From NCBI GenBank assembly GCA_900321505.1, contig ONWK01000204.1:1-6357 (forward strand): a DNA stretch of 6,357 nt, given 5' to 3'. Positions 5,070-6,357 of this stretch are shown here, in pieces (within the stretch, counting starts at the first letter, position 1; every line of letters starts with the position of its first letter). This stretch comes from an uncultured Eubacteriales bacterium (GTDB lineage: Bacteria; Bacillota; Clostridia; Lachnospirales; Lachnospiraceae). The position numbers and the translations under genes were made by a program. Under the pieces are notes generated by a model that saw only the letters and a list, made by a program, of their open reading frames with translations, was not told the DNA's origin and made no database searches.

Positions 5070-6293
5070 CTACAATCCTTCCCCGGCCTTCAGATAAGGC
5101 AGGATAAACTGGTAATTCGAATAGTAAGTAAGATTTACGATCCGGTTTGAATACAGATTAACCGTCATCGCCAGGCAGTCATTATTTTTGTTATTGTAAT
5201 AATAATGAGTTCTGGATACAGCCTGCTCCAGATTTCCGACACTTTCCCAATAATCATCATAGACATAATGTGTATCCCGGACAGCATTTATTTCCGGCTG
5301 ATTGATCGCCACATTATAGAACTGATACTTTCTGCCTGAAGTATTTATTCCTACCTGTTTTCCGTTAAGGTAGATAATGTTCAGCTCACCGTCACTTTCC
5401 ACAGTAAGCTTAGCCTCAACCCCGTTTTCGGCCTTGATCGTCGAAGTAAGGGACTGATCCAGAAGAAAATATGTCTTCAGCTGATCCTCCAGAACTCTTT
5501 CAGGGGAGCTTAACCAGGTGGTGATATCGGTTCCTCCGGAATGCAGAAGATAGGAGATTCCATTGAAAATTCCGATAACCACGGCCACAAGCATGATCGC
5601 TCCCGATGTCCAGCTTACAAGGGACATAAGCTTGTCCATGCCCGGGCTTTTACCGGAAAAGGAAGCCTGTATTCTCTTGAACGGAACAGCGATTATCACA
5701 CACAGATAAATATATATGGCGAGAGCCACTATATTGTCCCCGCCGGTTATCATGAGCTGAAGAGAGGTGGATACGATATAAAATATCAGCAGGGTGTATT
5801 TTACGATGTTGATCAGAATATTGCTGAAACGTTCGTTTACATCACGTTTTTCCAGATGCCTTTTGAGGACCTTGATGAGTTTATTCTGCAAAGCATTGAA
5901 AGCAAGAAAGATCACCAGACTTATCAGGATCTTTACACTGTAATCGAAAAGCGTAACCGTATCCATATGCAGCCAGAGGATCACATCGCGGATATTATTT
6001 GCTTCCATATGAGTGATCTCTGAAATGCAGGCCCTGATGGCAAGGTAGCCGCATACGAGCAGCAGAGAGTAGCGGATTATGACAAAAAGAAAACCCATTG
6101 TCTGAACGATCTCATCCCTGTTTGAAGAATTCGCCAGAACCTTTCTGACGATAAACTCTATGGCTGACATGGCAACCAGTGCAGAGGCAAGAATAATTAC
6201 TATCCGCAGCAGATCATCCGTAAATGGAGTCCGGCTTTTTTGAATCGCGTTATATATGGTATCACTTAAATCTCTGAGTACTGGATAATTCAT
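5070..6293 (-). CDS. Six-helix membrane protein with extracytoplasmic C-terminal domain (unknown function; start uncertain)
   Basis: A 407-residue protein (if started at ATG 6293-6291) that I do not recognise with confidence. Six hydrophobic helices lie near residues 28-50, 66-90, 117-136, 158-182, 187-204 and 227-250. Basic loops (137-157, KVLKRHLEKRD; 205-222, KRIQASFSGK) place those turns inside, giving N-out/C-out topology. Helices 3-5 and the charged linker (NALQNKLIKVLKRHLEKRDVNER...VKYTLLIFYI) recall the MscS channel transmembrane region, but the Gly/Ala-rich pore helix and the cytoplasmic beta domain are absent. Residues 251-407 are instead a polar, beta-rich, Tyr/Asn-rich domain (HYVYDDYW, HYYYNNKNN) predicted outside the cell. 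ATG 6293 has only a weak GGGG upstream, and the frame has no stop up to the window edge (6357), so the gene may start beyond the window. No promoter is convincing. It is convergent to the operon and shares its terminator. It may be a sensor or envelope protein; the function is open. Confidence 0.82.
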   Translation of the reverse strand: MNYPVLRDLSDTIYNAIQKSRTPFTDDLLRIVIILASALVAMSAIEFIVRKVLANSSNRDEIVQTMGFLFVIIRYSLLLVCGYLAIRACISEITHMEANNIRDVILWLHMDTVTLFDYSVKILISLVIFLAFNALQNKLIKVLKRHLEKRDVNERFSNILINIVKYTLLIFYIVSTSLQLMITGGDNIVALAIYIYLCVIIAVPFKRIQASFSGKSPGMDKLMSLVSWTSGAIMLVAVVIGIFNGISYLLHSGGTDITTWLSSPERVLEDQLKTYFLLDQSLTSTIKAENGVEAKLTVESDGELNIIYLNGKQVGINTSGRKYQFYNVAINQPEINAVRDTHYVYDDYWESVGNLEQAVSRTHYYYNNKNNDCLAMTVNLYSNRIVNLTYYSNYQFILPYLKAGEGL

Positions 6294-6357
6294 GGCAATA
6301 ACCCCGTGTATACCCGTTTGCGGCGGGTTGATCTGCAGATAAATTATGCCCGGCTGC

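Noticed and set aside
4925..5107. Small plus-strand reading frame in the convergent intergenic region
   Set aside because: It runs straight through the bidirectional terminator hairpin and into the 3' end of the opposite gene, and has no ribosome binding site.
5541..6023. Plus-strand reading frame inside the membrane-protein gene
   Set aside because: The minus-strand frame encodes well-formed membrane helices over the same bases; the plus-strand product is low-complexity and lacks a ribosome binding site.
6331..6340. Perfect palindrome ATCTGCAGAT as an operator
   Set aside because: Several 10-bp palindromes are expected by chance in a window this size, and no promoter is recognisable beside it.
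6339..6344. Possible -10 or -35 elements upstream of the minus-strand gene, e.g. TATACA read on the minus strand near 6307-6312
   Set aside because: No acceptable partner box at 16-18 bp spacing, and the region may itself be coding.

Overview
The window looks like chromosomal DNA of a moderate-GC anaerobic Firmicute. A member of the Lachnospiraceae or a relative (Butyrivibrio/Roseburia-like) is my best guess. This rests on the pyruvate phosphate dikinase tail, strong AGGAGG-type ribosome binding sites, LicD-family enzymes, a LURP-one-like protein, a single-domain LUD protein, and a GGGGACGG-type intergenic motif that I recall from Clostridia. The assignment is inference. I see no rRNA, tRNA, CRISPR array, insertion sequence or phage gene.

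Layout: (1) 2-325, the 3' end of ppdK, closed by an intrinsic terminator at 358-392. (2) 425-453, a good sigma-A promoter with an extended -10, reading into a compact six-gene plus-strand run (491-4908): LicD-family transferase 1, ATP-grasp ligase, HAD phosphatase, LicD-family transferase 2, a LURP-one/tubby-like protein and a LUD-domain protein with a cysteine cluster. Gaps are 15, 24, -16 (overlap), 30 and 27 nt, so this is probably one operon. (3) 4909-5069, a convergent intergenic region with a small AT-rich hairpin, a strong bidirectional terminator (4963-5015) and a short GGGGACGG-type motif. (4) 5070-6293, on the minus strand, a six-helix membrane protein with an extracytoplasmic C-terminal domain. 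Its frame stays open to the window edge, so its true start may lie outside.

The first four operon genes look like one functional set. Two LicD-type nucleotidyltransferase-fold enzymes, which in characterised relatives transfer phosphocholine or another phospho-substituent to surface glycans or teichoic acids, flank an ATP-grasp ligase and a HAD phosphatase. The inferred job is to make an amide-type or acyl-phosphate-derived small molecule and attach phospho-groups to a cell-surface polymer. No choline kinase, cytidylyltransferase or transporter is present, so the donor and acceptor are unknown. The last two genes (LURP-one-like, LUD) have no obvious mechanistic tie to surface modification and may be co-transcribed passengers.

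Two starts need care. LicD 2 begins at a TTG (2935) inside the HAD gene, supported by a perfect AAGGAGG. The LURP-one-like protein begins at ATG 3751, not at the upstream in-frame TTG at 3736.
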